Source: Anaerosalibacter bizertensis
GTDB lineage: Bacteria > Bacillota > Clostridia > Tissierellales > Sporanaerobacteraceae
Length of the DNA stretch: 64,000 nucleotides
Reading direction: 5' to 3'
Assembly: GCF_009696605.1 (NCBI RefSeq)
Contig: NZ_VULR01000002.1
Span: forward strand, 1 to 64,000
In this document: piece after piece, positions 1 to 6,916 of the stretch
Position numbering within the stretch: the stretch's first letter is position 1
Layout of the letters: the number at the start of each line of letters is the position of its first letter
Notes under the pieces: generated by a model
The model's input: only the letters and a program-made list of their open reading frames with translations
What the model was told of the DNA's origin: nothing
Database searches by the model: none
Translations under genes and position numbers: made by a program

Positions 1-81
1 AAAAATACAGGTGAAATAGTTGAAATTGATGGATTAAGTATAGAAGAAAAACCAGAAGATTTTAAGGTGGAGGTGGAATAA
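1..81 (+). CDS. C-terminal end of an early phage protein (partial)
   Basis: An open frame runs from base 1 to a TAA at 79-81 and encodes the last 26 residues of a protein whose start lies left of the window. The tail is acidic (ends FKVEVE). An AGGTGGAGGTGG ribosome-binding stretch lies in its last codons and serves the next gene, which starts directly after the stop. Too little remains to name a family; its position suggests the phage early/replication operon. Confidence 0.6.
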   Translation, partial: KNTGEIVEIDGLSIEEKPEDFKVEVE

Positions 82-354
82 ATGGCTGTTACTTTTAAGG
101 ATTACAATTTTGAAGTAGTTACTGAAAAATTAAAGTGTGGAAAATATAGAGATACAGTTGAAAAGATAATTATAAAAAATAATTCAGATATAAAGTATTC
201 CAAAGATTTTATAGAAGGTTTCTTTTTATTTCTATATCCAGGAGCTGTCAACAAATATCTTAAGTTCAGGCAATGGTCTCAGCCTTATTATGAAGTGGAA
301 AAAAAGAATGATAGAACGTTTGAATTTATTTTAACTAAGCCTTATCTAGGCTAA
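82..354 (+). CDS. phage early hypothetical protein, 90 aa
   Basis: Starts with ATG one base after the previous stop, with a ribosome-binding site inside the preceding gene, so the two are translationally linked. The 90-residue product is basic and soluble, with no membrane segment, Cys cluster or nuclease motif that I can see. I do not recognise the family. It precedes the recombination/annealing-type protein and replisome organizer, so a role in phage DNA metabolism is likely only by context. Confidence 0.75.
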   Translation: MAVTFKDYNFEVVTEKLKCGKYRDTVEKIIIKNNSDIKYSKDFIEGFFLFLYPGAVNKYLKFRQWSQPYYEVEKKNDRTFEFILTKPYLG

Positions 355-371
355 TTAAGGGAGAGAGATAA

Positions 372-1223
372 ATGGATAATGAAAATATGATGATGAGTTT
401 AATAGAAAATGTAGAGGTTAATGAAATAGTGGGAACCTTAAATAAAATTACACAAGTTCAAGCGGCTGTACAGAAAGAATTAAAGCAAGGACATGACTAT
501 GATACTATTCCAGGTACTTCAAAGCCAACATTGCTTAAACCCGGTGCAGAAAAGCTTTTAATGATGTTTGGACTTACTAGTGAATATGAAATTATAGAGC
601 GTATTGAGGACTATGAGAAAGGTATATTTGCTTACACAATGAAATGTATCCTTTCTAAAGGTAATTACAAGATAACTGAAGGTGTAGGTAGTTGTAATTC
701 TAAAGAAAATAAATACAGATGGAGATGGGTCAAAGAGGATGATTTGCCTACAGGAATAGACAAGAGTAGTTTAAAGCAAAGGTCAAATAGATGGGGAAAA
801 GTCGAGTATCAAATAGAAAATGATGAAATATATTCACAAGCTAATACGATCTTAAAAATGGCTAAAAAACGAGCTCAAATAGATGCTACATTAACAGTTG
901 CAAGTTTGTCAGAATTATTTACTCAGGATATTGAAGATATGAGACAGTTTATACAGCAAGAAGAGGTTTCTAATTTAACAGAGGTAGAAGCTGAAAATGT
1001 AAAATTAACATTTGGTAAATATAAAGGAAAAACCTTGAAAGAAGTACATGAGATTCAACCAGATTACCTTGATTGGTTAGCAAGTAATGCAAAGGAAGAG
1101 GTAATGAAGAAAGCAGCAAACATGGTTTTAAATAGCAGCAAAAACAATAAGGAAAGCAACAATAAGCAGGATGAAAAAGTAGAAGGATTTGATGAAGTAG
1201 TTGAGAATGAATTACTATTTTAG
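372..1223 (+). CDS. phage DNA-metabolism protein with C-terminal DUF3820-like domain
   Basis: 283 residues. The N-terminal two thirds contain the conserved phage stretch HDYDTIPGTSKPTLLKPGAE and a region ending AKKRAQIDATLTVASLSELF, a layout seen in uncharacterised phage early proteins next to replication and recombination genes. Residues about 210-250 (LTFGKYKGKTLKEVHEIQPD and following YLDWLA) match the small DUF3820 module, found in exonuclease-X-like and quorum-sensing-linked proteins. The C-terminal tail is low complexity, rich in Asn and Lys. Probably a DNA annealing or processing factor, but its biochemistry is not evident. The ATG at 372 has GGGAGAGAG upstream. Confidence 0.7.
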   Translation: MDNENMMMSLIENVEVNEIVGTLNKITQVQAAVQKELKQGHDYDTIPGTSKPTLLKPGAEKLLMMFGLTSEYEIIERIEDYEKGIFAYTMKCILSKGNYKITEGVGSCNSKENKYRWRWVKEDDLPTGIDKSSLKQRSNRWGKVEYQIENDEIYSQANTILKMAKKRAQIDATLTVASLSELFTQDIEDMRQFIQQEEVSNLTEVEAENVKLTFGKYKGKTLKEVHEIQPDYLDWLASNAKEEVMKKAANMVLNSSKNNKESNNKQDEKVEGFDEVVENELLF

Positions 1224-1227
1224 GCTA

Positions 1228-1250
1228 GGAGCTTTGGCTCCTGGTTTTGA
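1228..1250 (+). terminator. small hairpin after the DUF3820-like gene
   Basis: AGGAGC-TTTG-GCTCCT forms a short hairpin followed by GGTTTTG. It is a weak terminator or RNA-stabilising structure between two early genes; the poor U-tract makes full termination unlikely. Confidence 0.35.
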
Positions 1251-1268
1251 ATAAGCAGGTGATTAGAG

Positions 1269-2165
1269 ATGGATAAAGGGTGGATAAAACTTCATAGGCA
1301 GCTAATGGATAAGGCAATATGGCAAAGCTCAACCCCACAGCAAAAAGTGATTTTAATAACGTTGTTAACTATGGCTAATCACAAAGAAAAGGAGTGGGAA
1401 TGGAAAGGGAAAAAATATGTTGCTAAGCCAGGTCAATTTGTTACAAGCTTACAATCTATAGTAGATAAATCTGGAAAAGGAATAACAATACAAAACGTTA
1501 GAACAGCATTAAATAAGTTTGAAAAATATGAATTTCTAACAAGTGAATCAACAAAGACAGGAAGGCTTATAACTATTATAAATTGGGACTTATATCAAGG
1601 TGACAACAAAGAGATTAACAAAGATGATAACAAAGAGTTAACAAAGGACCAACAAAGCACTAACAAAGAGCTAACACCTAACAAGAATGATAAGAATGTA
1701 AGAATGAAAGAATATAGTGTATGTATGTACGACGAAAACTTTAAAAATATTATAAGGCTTTTAGAAAAAAATACTGGAGTAATACCTCCAATCTTAATTG
1801 ATGAAATATATGAATACTCAAATGTATTTAATTTAGATATGTTTAGTGAAGCTACAAAAATTGCAGCTAATAACAAAAAGAGAACAGTTAATTATATATT
1901 AGGAATTTTAAGAAACTGGAAGGACAATAACATCTTAACTATAGATGATTTAGAAGCTTTGAGAAAAGAGAAGGAACTTGAAAGGCAAGAGAAAGAAGAA
2001 AAACAAAAGAGCCAGAATAAAGTCCAATATCCAAAGGCTAAAAAAACTAGATTTCATAATTTTGACCAAAGGACAGAAAGCTATTCTAATGATGATTTAG
2101 AAAAGATTATGGAGAGAAAAAAGCTAGAACATTTGGAAAGGCTGAGGGATCAGAATGCTTTATAG
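1269..2165 (+). CDS. phage replisome organizer, DnaD-like
   Basis: 298 residues. It starts MDKGWIKLHRQLMDKAIW, the usual opening of the N-terminal winged-helix phage replisome organizer domain (about residues 1-115). A hydrophilic Asn/Lys-rich linker (about 115-150) joins it to a DnaD/DnaB_2-like helical domain (about 160-235, including KRTVNYILGILRNWKDNNI). The basic C-terminal tail is charged. Such proteins bind the phage origin and recruit the host helicase loader or helicase. The linker-coding DNA carries regularly spaced repeats (1605-1668), so the origin probably lies in the gene itself. No separate helicase-loader gene follows directly. Confidence 0.88.
   Translation: MDKGWIKLHRQLMDKAIWQSSTPQQKVILITLLTMANHKEKEWEWKGKKYVAKPGQFVTSLQSIVDKSGKGITIQNVRTALNKFEKYEFLTSESTKTGRLITIINWDLYQGDNKEINKDDNKELTKDQQSTNKELTPNKNDKNVRMKEYSVCMYDENFKNIIRLLEKNTGVIPPILIDEIYEYSNVFNLDMFSEATKIAANNKKRTVNYILGILRNWKDNNILTIDDLEALRKEKELERQEKEEKQKSQNKVQYPKAKKTRFHNFDQRTESYSNDDLEKIMERKKLEHLERLRDQNAL
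1605..1668 (+). repeat. six AACAAAG iterons, candidate phage replication origin
   Basis: AACAAAG occurs at 1605, 1617, 1629, 1640, 1651 and 1662, at steps of 12, 12, 11, 11 and 11 bases, about one helical turn each. A seventh degenerate copy (AACACC) follows at 1672. The array lies in the linker-coding part of the replisome organizer gene. Phage initiators often bind iterons inside their own gene (lambda O is the classic case), so this is a plausible origin; the assignment is inference. Confidence 0.6.
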
Positions 2166-2177
2166 GAGGGTGAAAAT

Positions 2178-2357
2178 ATGAAAGTAGGCAGGAAGTATAA
2201 AGTAAAGAAAGCTAAATCAAGGAGGGCAGCACCTTTTATTGGTACATGCATAGGTAAAGAAGATAGATATTATATTTTACAGCATAGAGAAGGATTTAAG
2301 GAATGTTTTCTAAAATCGGATTTTGTAATAGGTGAATGTATAGCAGAAGAGATATAA
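2178..2357 (+). CDS. phage small basic protein, 59 aa
   Basis: ATG at 2178 follows GGAGGG at a normal distance. The 59-residue product starts MKVGRKYKVKKAKSRRAAPF and has a strongly basic N-terminus and a few cysteines, with no recognised domain. It ends next to a hairpin (2357-2385) that ends the first early block. Function unknown. Confidence 0.7.
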   Translation: MKVGRKYKVKKAKSRRAAPFIGTCIGKEDRYYILQHREGFKECFLKSDFVIGECIAEEI

Positions 2358-2388
2358 AAAAGCCGAGGAACAATCCCCCCGGCTTAGC
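2357..2388. terminator. bidirectional hairpin between convergent genes
   Basis: AAGCCG-AGG ... CCCCCCGGCTT forms a stem of about eight pairs. It separates the plus-strand early gene ending at 2357 from the minus-strand small gene ending at 2397. On the minus strand the stem is followed by TTTTTTATAT, a good U-tract, so it mainly terminates the minus-strand gene. Confidence 0.6.
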
Positions 2389-2396
2389 ATATCAAC

Positions 2397-2501
2397 TTAA
2401 CACCAATTGTCACAGTTACAGAATATTACTACTAGTAGTAAGAAAAAGAATAGTAGTGAATCATCAAAACCTTTACGTTTTCTACAAGCTATATCACCCA
2501 T
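2397..2501 (-). CDS. tiny hydrophobic LLFFFLLLV-family protein carried by the prophage
   Basis: 34-residue protein on the strand opposite to its neighbours: a short basic Cys-containing head (MGDIACRKRKGF), then DDSLLFFFLLLVVIFCNCD and a short Cys tail. An AGGAGG site lies seven bases before the ATG. The core is nearly identical to the repeats in the host genes at 28598-28807 and 29362-29487, and the upstream DNA carries the same sigma-K-like promoter. The gene is therefore a real, independently expressed accessory gene. Its sequence type (short, one hydrophobic stretch, Cys tail) recalls small spore-coat or spore-associated peptides, but I know no established function. Confidence 0.8.
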   Translation of the reverse strand: MGDIACRKRKGFDDSLLFFFLLLVVIFCNCDNWC

Positions 2502-2540
2502 AATTACACCTCCTGAATAAGGTATATTTGGTGCCTACTA

Positions 2541-2569
2541 TAGATTATGTTAGATGTCCAAAAAGTGTG
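2541..2569 (-). promoter_or_regulatory. sigma-K-like promoter of the prophage LLFFFLLLV gene
   Basis: Read on the minus strand: CACAC, 15 bases, then CATAATCTA, about 39 bases before the ATG. Sigma-K promoters have AC in the -35 region and CATAnnnTA at -10. The same arrangement lies before the two host paralogues (28853-28880 and 29531-29558). Expression in the late mother cell is inferred from this match. Confidence 0.55.
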
Positions 2570-2600
2570 TACAGAGGTATAAAGAAAGGGTGAAGGAAAA

Positions 2601-2792
2601 TTGAATATTTCAATAAACAGTATGGAAGATTTATTTCGATATGGACACTTATTGCCTCATATGGTTTTAGTTGATATAGATAAAAGAATAGGAGATTGGC
2701 TAGCAAGTGGTGGAAGTATTGAAGATCCTTATATAAAACAACAATTTAGATATGCTGAAAGGTTTATAAAGAAGGTGAAGAAGAATGACTAA
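2601..2792 (+). CDS. phage DUF6877-like small protein, 63 aa
   Basis: Starts at TTG 2601 after AAGGGTGAAGGA. The 63 residues include YGHLLPHMVLVDIDKRIGDW and LASGGSIEDPYIKQQFRYA, a pattern I associate with the small DUF6877 proteins of Firmicute phages (family name from memory). No function is known. It overlaps the next gene by eight bases, indicating coupled translation. Confidence 0.7.
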   Translation: MNISINSMEDLFRYGHLLPHMVLVDIDKRIGDWLASGGSIEDPYIKQQFRYAERFIKKVKKND

Positions 2793-2934
2793 AAAAGAAA
2801 TATTAGCTATAGCTGATGAAGTAGTAGAGATATATTTTAATGAGAATATAAGTGTAGAGGAAGCTATAACAAAAGCAATAGAAGAAAAAGGTGAAGATTA
2901 TGAGTTTAAGATGGACAGAAGAGCAATATCTTGA
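2785..2934 (+). CDS. phage small acidic protein, 49 aa
   Basis: ATG at 2785 overlaps the end of the previous gene, with GAAGGTGAAGA as ribosome-binding site. The 49-residue acidic product (MTKKEILAIADEVVEIYFNE...) is predicted helical and has no recognised domain. Its 3' end overlaps the nuclease gene starting at 2900 in another frame, a compact arrangement typical of phage early operons. Confidence 0.6.
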   Translation: MTKKEILAIADEVVEIYFNENISVEEAITKAIEEKGEDYEFKMDRRAIS

Positions 2935-3295
2935 TTATTTAAATAAGAAAAAGCCTAAAAAGAAAAATAAATATAACAATAAGAAAATAACTATAGACGG
3001 AATTACTTTTGATAGCAAAAAAGAAGCTGAATATTACTCTATGTTAAAGATTTTAAAACAAGCAGGAGAGATAAAAGACTTTGGATTACAACCAAGATAC
3101 GAGTTACAACCTAAATTTTCAAAGAACGGAAAGACATATAGAGCTATTACTTACATAGCAGATTTTGTAATAGTAAACCTAGATGGAACTACAGAAGTTG
3201 TAGATGTTAAAGGGGTTGAAACTCAAGTATTTAAGATTAAGAAAAAGATGTTTGAGTATCAATATCCAGATTTAAGTTTAAAAATAGTTAAGTAG
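2900..3295 (+). CDS. DUF1064 phage PD-(D/E)XK-like nuclease
   Basis: 131 residues from ATG 2900 (AAAGGTGA upstream; an in-frame GTG at 2891 is less likely). The sequence KITIDGITFDSKKEAEYYS, the basic LQPRYELQP region, YIADFVIVN and TTEVVDVKG give the conserved E...D...E-x-K pattern of DUF1064 proteins, small phage endonucleases with a PD-(D/E)XK fold. They probably cut branched or recombination intermediates during phage DNA metabolism. Length is normal for the family. Confidence 0.85.
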   Translation: MSLRWTEEQYLDYLNKKKPKKKNKYNNKKITIDGITFDSKKEAEYYSMLKILKQAGEIKDFGLQPRYELQPKFSKNGKTYRAITYIADFVIVNLDGTTEVVDVKGVETQVFKIKKKMFEYQYPDLSLKIVK

Positions 3296-3306
3296 GAGGT
3301 AGGGGA

Positions 3307-3474
3307 ATGAAAAAATGTAAATGGTGTGGTTCAAAAAATATAGAATATGATGAGTTTATACCAGTCGAAAAGCCTGAGTATACAAGGAAAATATTTATTT
3401 GTCATGACTGCGGCTATTATGGTTTTGAGGATTGGGCAATGAGAAAAGAAGATGGAGGGATAAAAAAATGCTAA
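3307..3474 (+). CDS. phage zinc-ribbon-like protein, 55 aa
   Basis: ATG at 3307 follows GGAGGTAGGGG. The 55-residue product has CKWC near the N-terminus and CHDC at residues 32-35, a treble-clef or zinc-ribbon pattern. It ends in a basic tail overlapping the next gene's start by seven bases. Small metal-binding proteins of this kind are common in phage early operons; no specific role is evident. Confidence 0.7.
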   Translation: MKKCKWCGSKNIEYDEFIPVEKPEYTRKIFICHDCGYYGFEDWAMRKEDGGIKKC

Positions 3475-3647
3475 CTATAGAATACTGTGCTAGAGCAATA
3501 ATAAGACACTTGAATGGAGACTTAAAGCTATCGAAAGAGTACGAGAAAAGAGCTGTAGAAGCTTATCATAGAGAGCAATGTATATGCAGTATAGAAGAGA
3601 TGATACCAGGAAGTACGAAAGAAAAATTATACAAATTAGTAAATTAG
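3468..3647 (+). CDS. phage hypothetical protein, 59 aa
   Basis: Starts at ATG 3468 with GGAGGG upstream, overlapping the previous gene. MLTIEYCARAIIRHLNGDLK and a charged middle suggest a small helical protein; two cysteines (CIC) are present. No family recognised. The next gene's ribosome-binding site GGAGGGGG follows its stop directly. Confidence 0.65.
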   Translation: MLTIEYCARAIIRHLNGDLKLSKEYEKRAVEAYHREQCICSIEEMIPGSTKEKLYKLVN

Positions 3648-3658
3648 GAGGGGGTAAA

Positions 3659-4420
3659 ATGTCAAGAAAACAACTATTAGAGATGGCAAAACCTATTCTT
3701 TTTAATACTGAGATGGTACAAGCAATATTGAAAAATAAGAAGACTGTTACCAGGAGAATTGTAAAATATTATGGCAGAACTCCAACTATGGATGGAAAAG
3801 ATAAATTTTACAAGATAGATGAAAATCTTAATGGTACAAATCCAAATAGACTATATGCTGGGTTCTATAATGATAATGATGTATTTGAATATAAGGGGGA
3901 AACAATGATTGATGCACTGTATTACCCCTTATACTTTAAAGTTGGGGACATTCTCTATGTTAGGGAAACATGGCAAGAAGTATTTGAAACAGAGTATGGC
4001 AGAGATAGACCCTTTAATATTCGTGAACTAATAACAAATTTTGATGAGATTGACAAGATAAAGGCAGGTTTAAGCACACAGTGTTCAAGACCAAGTGACC
4101 CAGCTAGAGAGAAATATTATGTGTTTAAAGCAAGTGATATACACTATGCAGATTCAGAAGATCGCTTGAGATGGAAACCTTCAATCCATATGCCAAAATC
4201 TGCAGTGAGAATTTTTCTAAAAGTAAAAAATGTATATGTAGAAAGGTTACAGGAGATTAGTAACTGGGATATTAAGCAAGAAGGATTACCTTATTCAGAA
4301 GAGAAGAAGAAATTTATAGAGCTATGGAACTCTACAATAAAGAAACAAGACTTAAATCAATACGGATGGGAAGCTAATCCTTGGGTATGGGTCATAGAAT
4401 TTGAAAGAACGGAGGGATAA
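3659..4420 (+). CDS. ASCH-like phage protein
   Basis: 253 residues from ATG 3659 (GGAGGGGG upstream; longer in-frame versions lack a good site). The opening KPILFNTEMVQAILKNKKTV and TRRI, then GDILYVRETWQEVF, RWKPSIHMPKSAVRIFLKV and VERLQEIS, match a phage ASCH-fold family often labelled morphogenetic protein. The ASCH fold is a PUA-like RNA- or modified-base-binding barrel. A role in binding RNA or nucleotides is inferred from fold; exact function is unknown. Length is typical. Confidence 0.75.
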   Translation: MSRKQLLEMAKPILFNTEMVQAILKNKKTVTRRIVKYYGRTPTMDGKDKFYKIDENLNGTNPNRLYAGFYNDNDVFEYKGETMIDALYYPLYFKVGDILYVRETWQEVFETEYGRDRPFNIRELITNFDEIDKIKAGLSTQCSRPSDPAREKYYVFKASDIHYADSEDRLRWKPSIHMPKSAVRIFLKVKNVYVERLQEISNWDIKQEGLPYSEEKKKFIELWNSTIKKQDLNQYGWEANPWVWVIEFERTEG

Positions 4421-4422
4421 AA

Positions 4423-4593
4423 ATGGATTGGGATGAAATGTTAAACTTTAATAAAACAGAAAAAGAACAAATGGATGAACATGCAGAAATGCTCTACAGC
4501 TTATATTTAAGCTATACAGAAGCGGGATTTACAGAAGAACAATCACTAGAAATTATATTAACAATACTAGAGTCGGTATTACAGGAGGGATAA
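4423..4593 (+). CDS. phage small acidic helical protein, 56 aa
   Basis: ATG at 4423 is preceded by GGAGGG. The 56-residue acidic product (MDWDEMLNFNKTEKEQMDEH...) has a helical C-terminal half SLEIILTILESV. Pattern FTEEQSLEIILTIL is common in small phage proteins of unknown role. Its last codons form the next gene's ribosome-binding site. Confidence 0.65.
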   Translation: MDWDEMLNFNKTEKEQMDEHAEMLYSLYLSYTEAGFTEEQSLEIILTILESVLQEG

Positions 4594-4594
4594 A

Positions 4595-4693
4595 ATGTTA
4601 GGTTTATTACTTATAATCGGAATAACTGCAATACTATTTAACTTTGCATTAGCAATGTTTATTCTAGCAAATGCAGAGGACAAGCAACAGTAA
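4595..4693 (+). CDS. phage single-span membrane peptide, 32 aa
   Basis: ATG at 4595 is five to six bases after GGAGGG. The 32-residue product is almost one transmembrane helix (LLLIIGITAILFNFALAMFI) with a short charged tail EDKQQ. It sits one base after the previous stop. Function unknown; it could be a membrane accessory peptide of the early operon. Confidence 0.5.
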   Translation: MLGLLLIIGITAILFNFALAMFILANAEDKQQ

Positions 4694-4710
4694 TGGGAGG
4701 ATACAGGATA

Positions 4711-4785
4711 ATGGTACAAGCTTTAATCATAGCGACTATAGTAATAACACTACTAAGGATAAAACAAGAACTAAAAAGGAAATAG
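4711..4785 (+). CDS. phage membrane peptide, 24-30 aa
   Basis: ATG at 4711 follows GGGAGG. The product has one hydrophobic segment (ALIIATIVITLL) and a basic tail RIKQELKRK. An in-frame ATG at 4693, overlapping the previous stop, would give 30 residues. Tight packing between two well-marked genes supports translation, but the length makes this tentative. Confidence 0.4.
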   Translation: MVQALIIATIVITLLRIKQELKRK

Positions 4786-4797
4786 GAGGGTGAAAAC

Positions 4798-5061
4798 ATG
4801 GACAAGAAAGAAATATATATTCAAGCTCTAAGAAATTGGGGATATTTACAAAAGGTAGTGGCAATCGAAGAAATGACAGAACTACAAAAGGAACTATCTA
4901 AAAACATGAGAGGAGAAGAAAACGAACTATATATAGCAGAAGAAATAGCAGATGTAGAAATAATGCTAGAGCAGATGAAAATATTGTTTAATATAGATGA
5001 AGACGTAGAAGAAATGAAGGAATATAAAATAAAAAGATTAGCGGAAAGACTTGGAGTTTAG
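4798..5061 (+). CDS. MazG-like nucleotide pyrophosphohydrolase
   Basis: 87 residues. The EEMTELQKEL and EEIADVEIMLEQM motifs supply the E-E-x-x-E ... E-x-x-D metal-binding residues of all-alpha NTP pyrophosphohydrolases (MazG/dUTPase superfamily). Such phage enzymes hydrolyse dNTPs or NTPs, or lower alarmone levels, during infection. GGAGGG lies seven bases before the ATG. Length is that of a single-domain phage MazG. Confidence 0.85.
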   Translation: MDKKEIYIQALRNWGYLQKVVAIEEMTELQKELSKNMRGEENELYIAEEIADVEIMLEQMKILFNIDEDVEEMKEYKIKRLAERLGV

Positions 5062-5071
5062 GAGGGCAGCT

Positions 5072-5236
5072 ATGGTGAAAGACAGAATAGAAATTAGGTG
5101 TGTAAGATGTAATAAACTATTAGGAAAAGTACCAGAAGGGACAATAGCAGAGATAGAAATGAAGTGTACTAAATGTAAGACTATACATACCTATAAAATA
5201 AATAATACAGAGGCTCTAGAAGCCCAGGGAAATTAA
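5072..5236 (+). CDS. Com-like zinc-finger protein
   Basis: 54 residues from ATG 5072 with GGAGGG upstream. IEIRCVRCNKLLGKV and IEMKCTKCKTIHTYK give two CxxC pairs like the Mu Com family, small zinc proteins; Mu Com stimulates translation of mom. No mom-like modification gene follows here, so only a nucleic-acid-binding role is suggested. The end of the gene lies inside a terminator hairpin. Confidence 0.75.
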   Translation: MVKDRIEIRCVRCNKLLGKVPEGTIAEIEMKCTKCKTIHTYKINNTEALEAQGN

Positions 5237-5258
5237 AATCCTTGGGCTTTTTATTTTT
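5221..5258 (+). terminator. intrinsic terminator after the Com-like gene
   Basis: AGCCCAGGGA and CCTTGGGCT form a stem followed by TTTTATTTTT. The 5' arm lies in the last codons of the Com-like gene. It marks the end of the main early operon, or an attenuation point. Confidence 0.75.
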
Positions 5259-5272
5259 AGGAGGGAATGAAT

Positions 5273-5932
5273 ATGAAATTTAATTGTGAGATAGATAATA
5301 TAAAAACACTTAAAAAAGGTATGAAAATAACATTGGCCATAAATGATAAACAAACTTTGGAGGTTATGAAAAATATATATAATTTCATGGATAAGCCAAT
5401 AACAGTTGATTTACTTATAGATGAGGAAAAACAAATAGAGAGAATGAAGCAGATTACTCCAGAACAGAGAAAGAAAATATATGGATTACTTAAAGACATA
5501 GCTACTTATACAGGAGATAATAAAGAGAATATTAAAGAAGCTACTAAATCAAGTTTTATAAGAGCAACAGAATATGAGGATTTTAGTTTAAGTAACTGTA
5601 GCAAGGATCTAGCAGGTGACTATATAGAATTTTTAATTAGATTATGTTTTGAAGCAGGAATACCACTTAAGGAAAATCCAGCCGAGGGACTTGATAATAT
5701 AGAAAGCTATTTAAGAATATGTTTAGAGCAAAAGAAATGTTGTGTATGCGGCAGAGAGGGAGAAGAGCATCATGTTGACACTATAGGCATGGGGAGAGAT
5801 AGGACAAAGGTTGATGATAGTGAAAACAGAAAAATGTGCCTATGCAGAGAACACCACACTGAATATCATAAAATAGGGCGTAAAAATTTTGAGAAGAAAT
5901 ATTACGTTTATGGAGTTATCTATAACAATTAG
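5273..5932 (+). CDS. putative HNHc nuclease (NinG/Rap-type)
   Basis: 219 residues; ATG 5273 is eight bases after GGAGG, while ATG 5267 would be too close. The N-terminal part is alpha/beta; residues about 160-210 hold CCVCGREGEEHHVDTIGMG, then MCLCREHHTEYHKIG, the zinc-binding Cys pairs and His residues of the phage HNHc_6 family. In lambdoid phages related NinG/Rap proteins act as recombination endonucleases on D-loops. Here the gene stands between the early terminator and the late regulator, a common place for recombination nucleases. Confidence 0.8.
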   Translation: MKFNCEIDNIKTLKKGMKITLAINDKQTLEVMKNIYNFMDKPITVDLLIDEEKQIERMKQITPEQRKKIYGLLKDIATYTGDNKENIKEATKSSFIRATEYEDFSLSNCSKDLAGDYIEFLIRLCFEAGIPLKENPAEGLDNIESYLRICLEQKKCCVCGREGEEHHVDTIGMGRDRTKVDDSENRKMCLCREHHTEYHKIGRKNFEKKYYVYGVIYNN

Positions 5933-5950
5933 GATAGGAGGAAAGCAGAT

Positions 5951-6472
5951 ATGAATATAAAAATAATAGAGAATGCATTAAAGGACTATAAAAGAAAGAA
6001 ATCAGTTGTAGAGACAACATTAGCCAGGATAGAACAATATAAAGAAGCATTAAGTAATCCAGATTCATTTGAATATGTATTTCTAGGTTCACCAAGGGAA
6101 CCAGGTATGCCTAGAGGTACAGGGGGAGGAAGAAAATCACCTGTAGAGTTAGCTGTAGAGGATAAAGAGGAAGCTATAGAACTATTAAAACAATGGATAA
6201 AAGATGATCATTCTAGAATATATCCATATCAAATAGAACTAGAACAGATAGATGGAGCTTTAAATGCACTAACAATGCAAGAAAGATTTATTATTGAATG
6301 TAAATACTTTGAAGGAATGTTTTGGAGAGACATAGAGATTAGTTTTAATGATAGGTTTAGACAACAGAATTATATTACTGTGGAAGGGATTAGAAAGATG
6401 AATAGACAAGCCATTAGACTTGTAGCTAGGATATTGGAACCATACTATAATAGGTTTAAAATCAAAAAGTAA
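5951..6472 (+). CDS. ArpU/RinA-like late-gene transcription regulator
   Basis: 173 residues. A charged coiled N-terminus precedes a C-terminal region 4-like helix-turn-helix (ALTMQERFIIECKYFEGMFW ... ITVEGIRKMNRQAIRLV) resembling sigma-factor region 4. Such proteins sit at the end of the early region of Firmicute phages and activate the packaging/structure operon. Directly downstream are three 11-bp repeats and an extended -10, a likely target. The Gly-rich insertion GSPREPGMPRGTGGGRK is unusual but appears to be a linker. Confidence 0.8.
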   Translation: MNIKIIENALKDYKRKKSVVETTLARIEQYKEALSNPDSFEYVFLGSPREPGMPRGTGGGRKSPVELAVEDKEEAIELLKQWIKDDHSRIYPYQIELEQIDGALNALTMQERFIIECKYFEGMFWRDIEISFNDRFRQQNYITVEGIRKMNRQAIRLVARILEPYYNRFKIKK

Positions 6473-6479
6473 CAGAAAA

Positions 6480-6532
6480 GGACCAGTTTTGGACCAGTTT
6501 AGGGACAGTTTTTAATTTTTATATGTGATAAT
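6480..6532 (+). promoter_or_regulatory. candidate late promoter with three 11-bp activator repeats
   Basis: Three tandem units of consensus GGRMCAGTTTT begin at 6480, 6491 and 6502, exactly 11 bases apart. After them comes an extended -10, TGTGATAAT, at 6524-6532. The third unit covers where the -35 hexamer would be (6504-6509, 17-bp spacer). Helically phased repeats replacing the -35 fit activation by the ArpU/RinA-like protein encoded just upstream. Function is inferred from layout. Confidence 0.65.
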
Positions 6533-6626
6533 ATGGTATTGGAAGAAATTTTAGCTACAGGGAGTAAATACAAAATAATAAGGACTAATCAAAAAGGCTA
6601 TTACTTTCATTAGAATAGACCCCAAA

Positions 6627-6667
6627 AAGAGCATATCAGCTTTAAAAGCTGATGTGCCCTTTTATTA
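6627..6667 (+). terminator. intrinsic terminator about 90 nt after the late promoter
   Basis: GCATATCAGCTTT and AAAGCTGATGTGC form a 13-bp stem followed by CCCTTTTATTAT. It lies between the candidate late promoter and the first late gene, so transcription could stop after a leader of roughly 100-120 nt unless antiterminated. Confidence 0.7.
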
Positions 6668-6687
6668 TGCAAAAATGAGGTGAGAAA

Positions 6688-6852
6688 ATGAGGATAGAAA
6701 ATATTATTAGGGAGACAGATCCTATTACATATAGAAAATTGAAGAAGATAGGTAAGGAGAAAATTAAATTAGGAGATAGACCTGAGAATCTAATGATGCA
6801 TGATTCATACAGAAGACAAAGAAGAAGAATTAGGCAGGTTAAGTGGGGATAA
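6688..6852 (+). CDS. phage small basic protein, 54 aa
   Basis: ATG at 6688 has AGGTGAG upstream. The product is basic, with an Arg-rich C-terminal half (SYRRQRRRIRQVKWG), suggesting nucleic-acid binding. Small proteins with this ending often open Firmicute late operons, but I cannot name the family. It follows the leader terminator. Confidence 0.65.
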   Translation: MRIENIIRETDPITYRKLKKIGKEKIKLGDRPENLMMHDSYRRQRRRIRQVKWG

Positions 6853-6864
6853 TGGAGAGTGAAG

Positions 6865-6886
6865 AAGGATTTCCTCCTTTTATGTA
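6865..6886 (+). terminator. short hairpin before the HEPN-like gene
   Basis: AAGGA-TTTCC-TCCTT followed by TTATG is a small hairpin between the basic protein gene and the accessory gene at 6917. The U-tract is short, so activity would be partial. Confidence 0.35.
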
Positions 6887-6916
6887 GAAATATATCAAGG
6901 AAGGGGGAGCTAGATT

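Noticed and set aside
6480..6513. CRISPR-like array (short repeats)
   Set aside because: Three tandem 11-bp units without spacers; no cas genes in the window. No CRISPR array found anywhere.
6533..6613. 26-codon frame directly after the late promoter
   Set aside because: Its ATG would lie before or at the transcription start and it lacks a ribosome-binding site.
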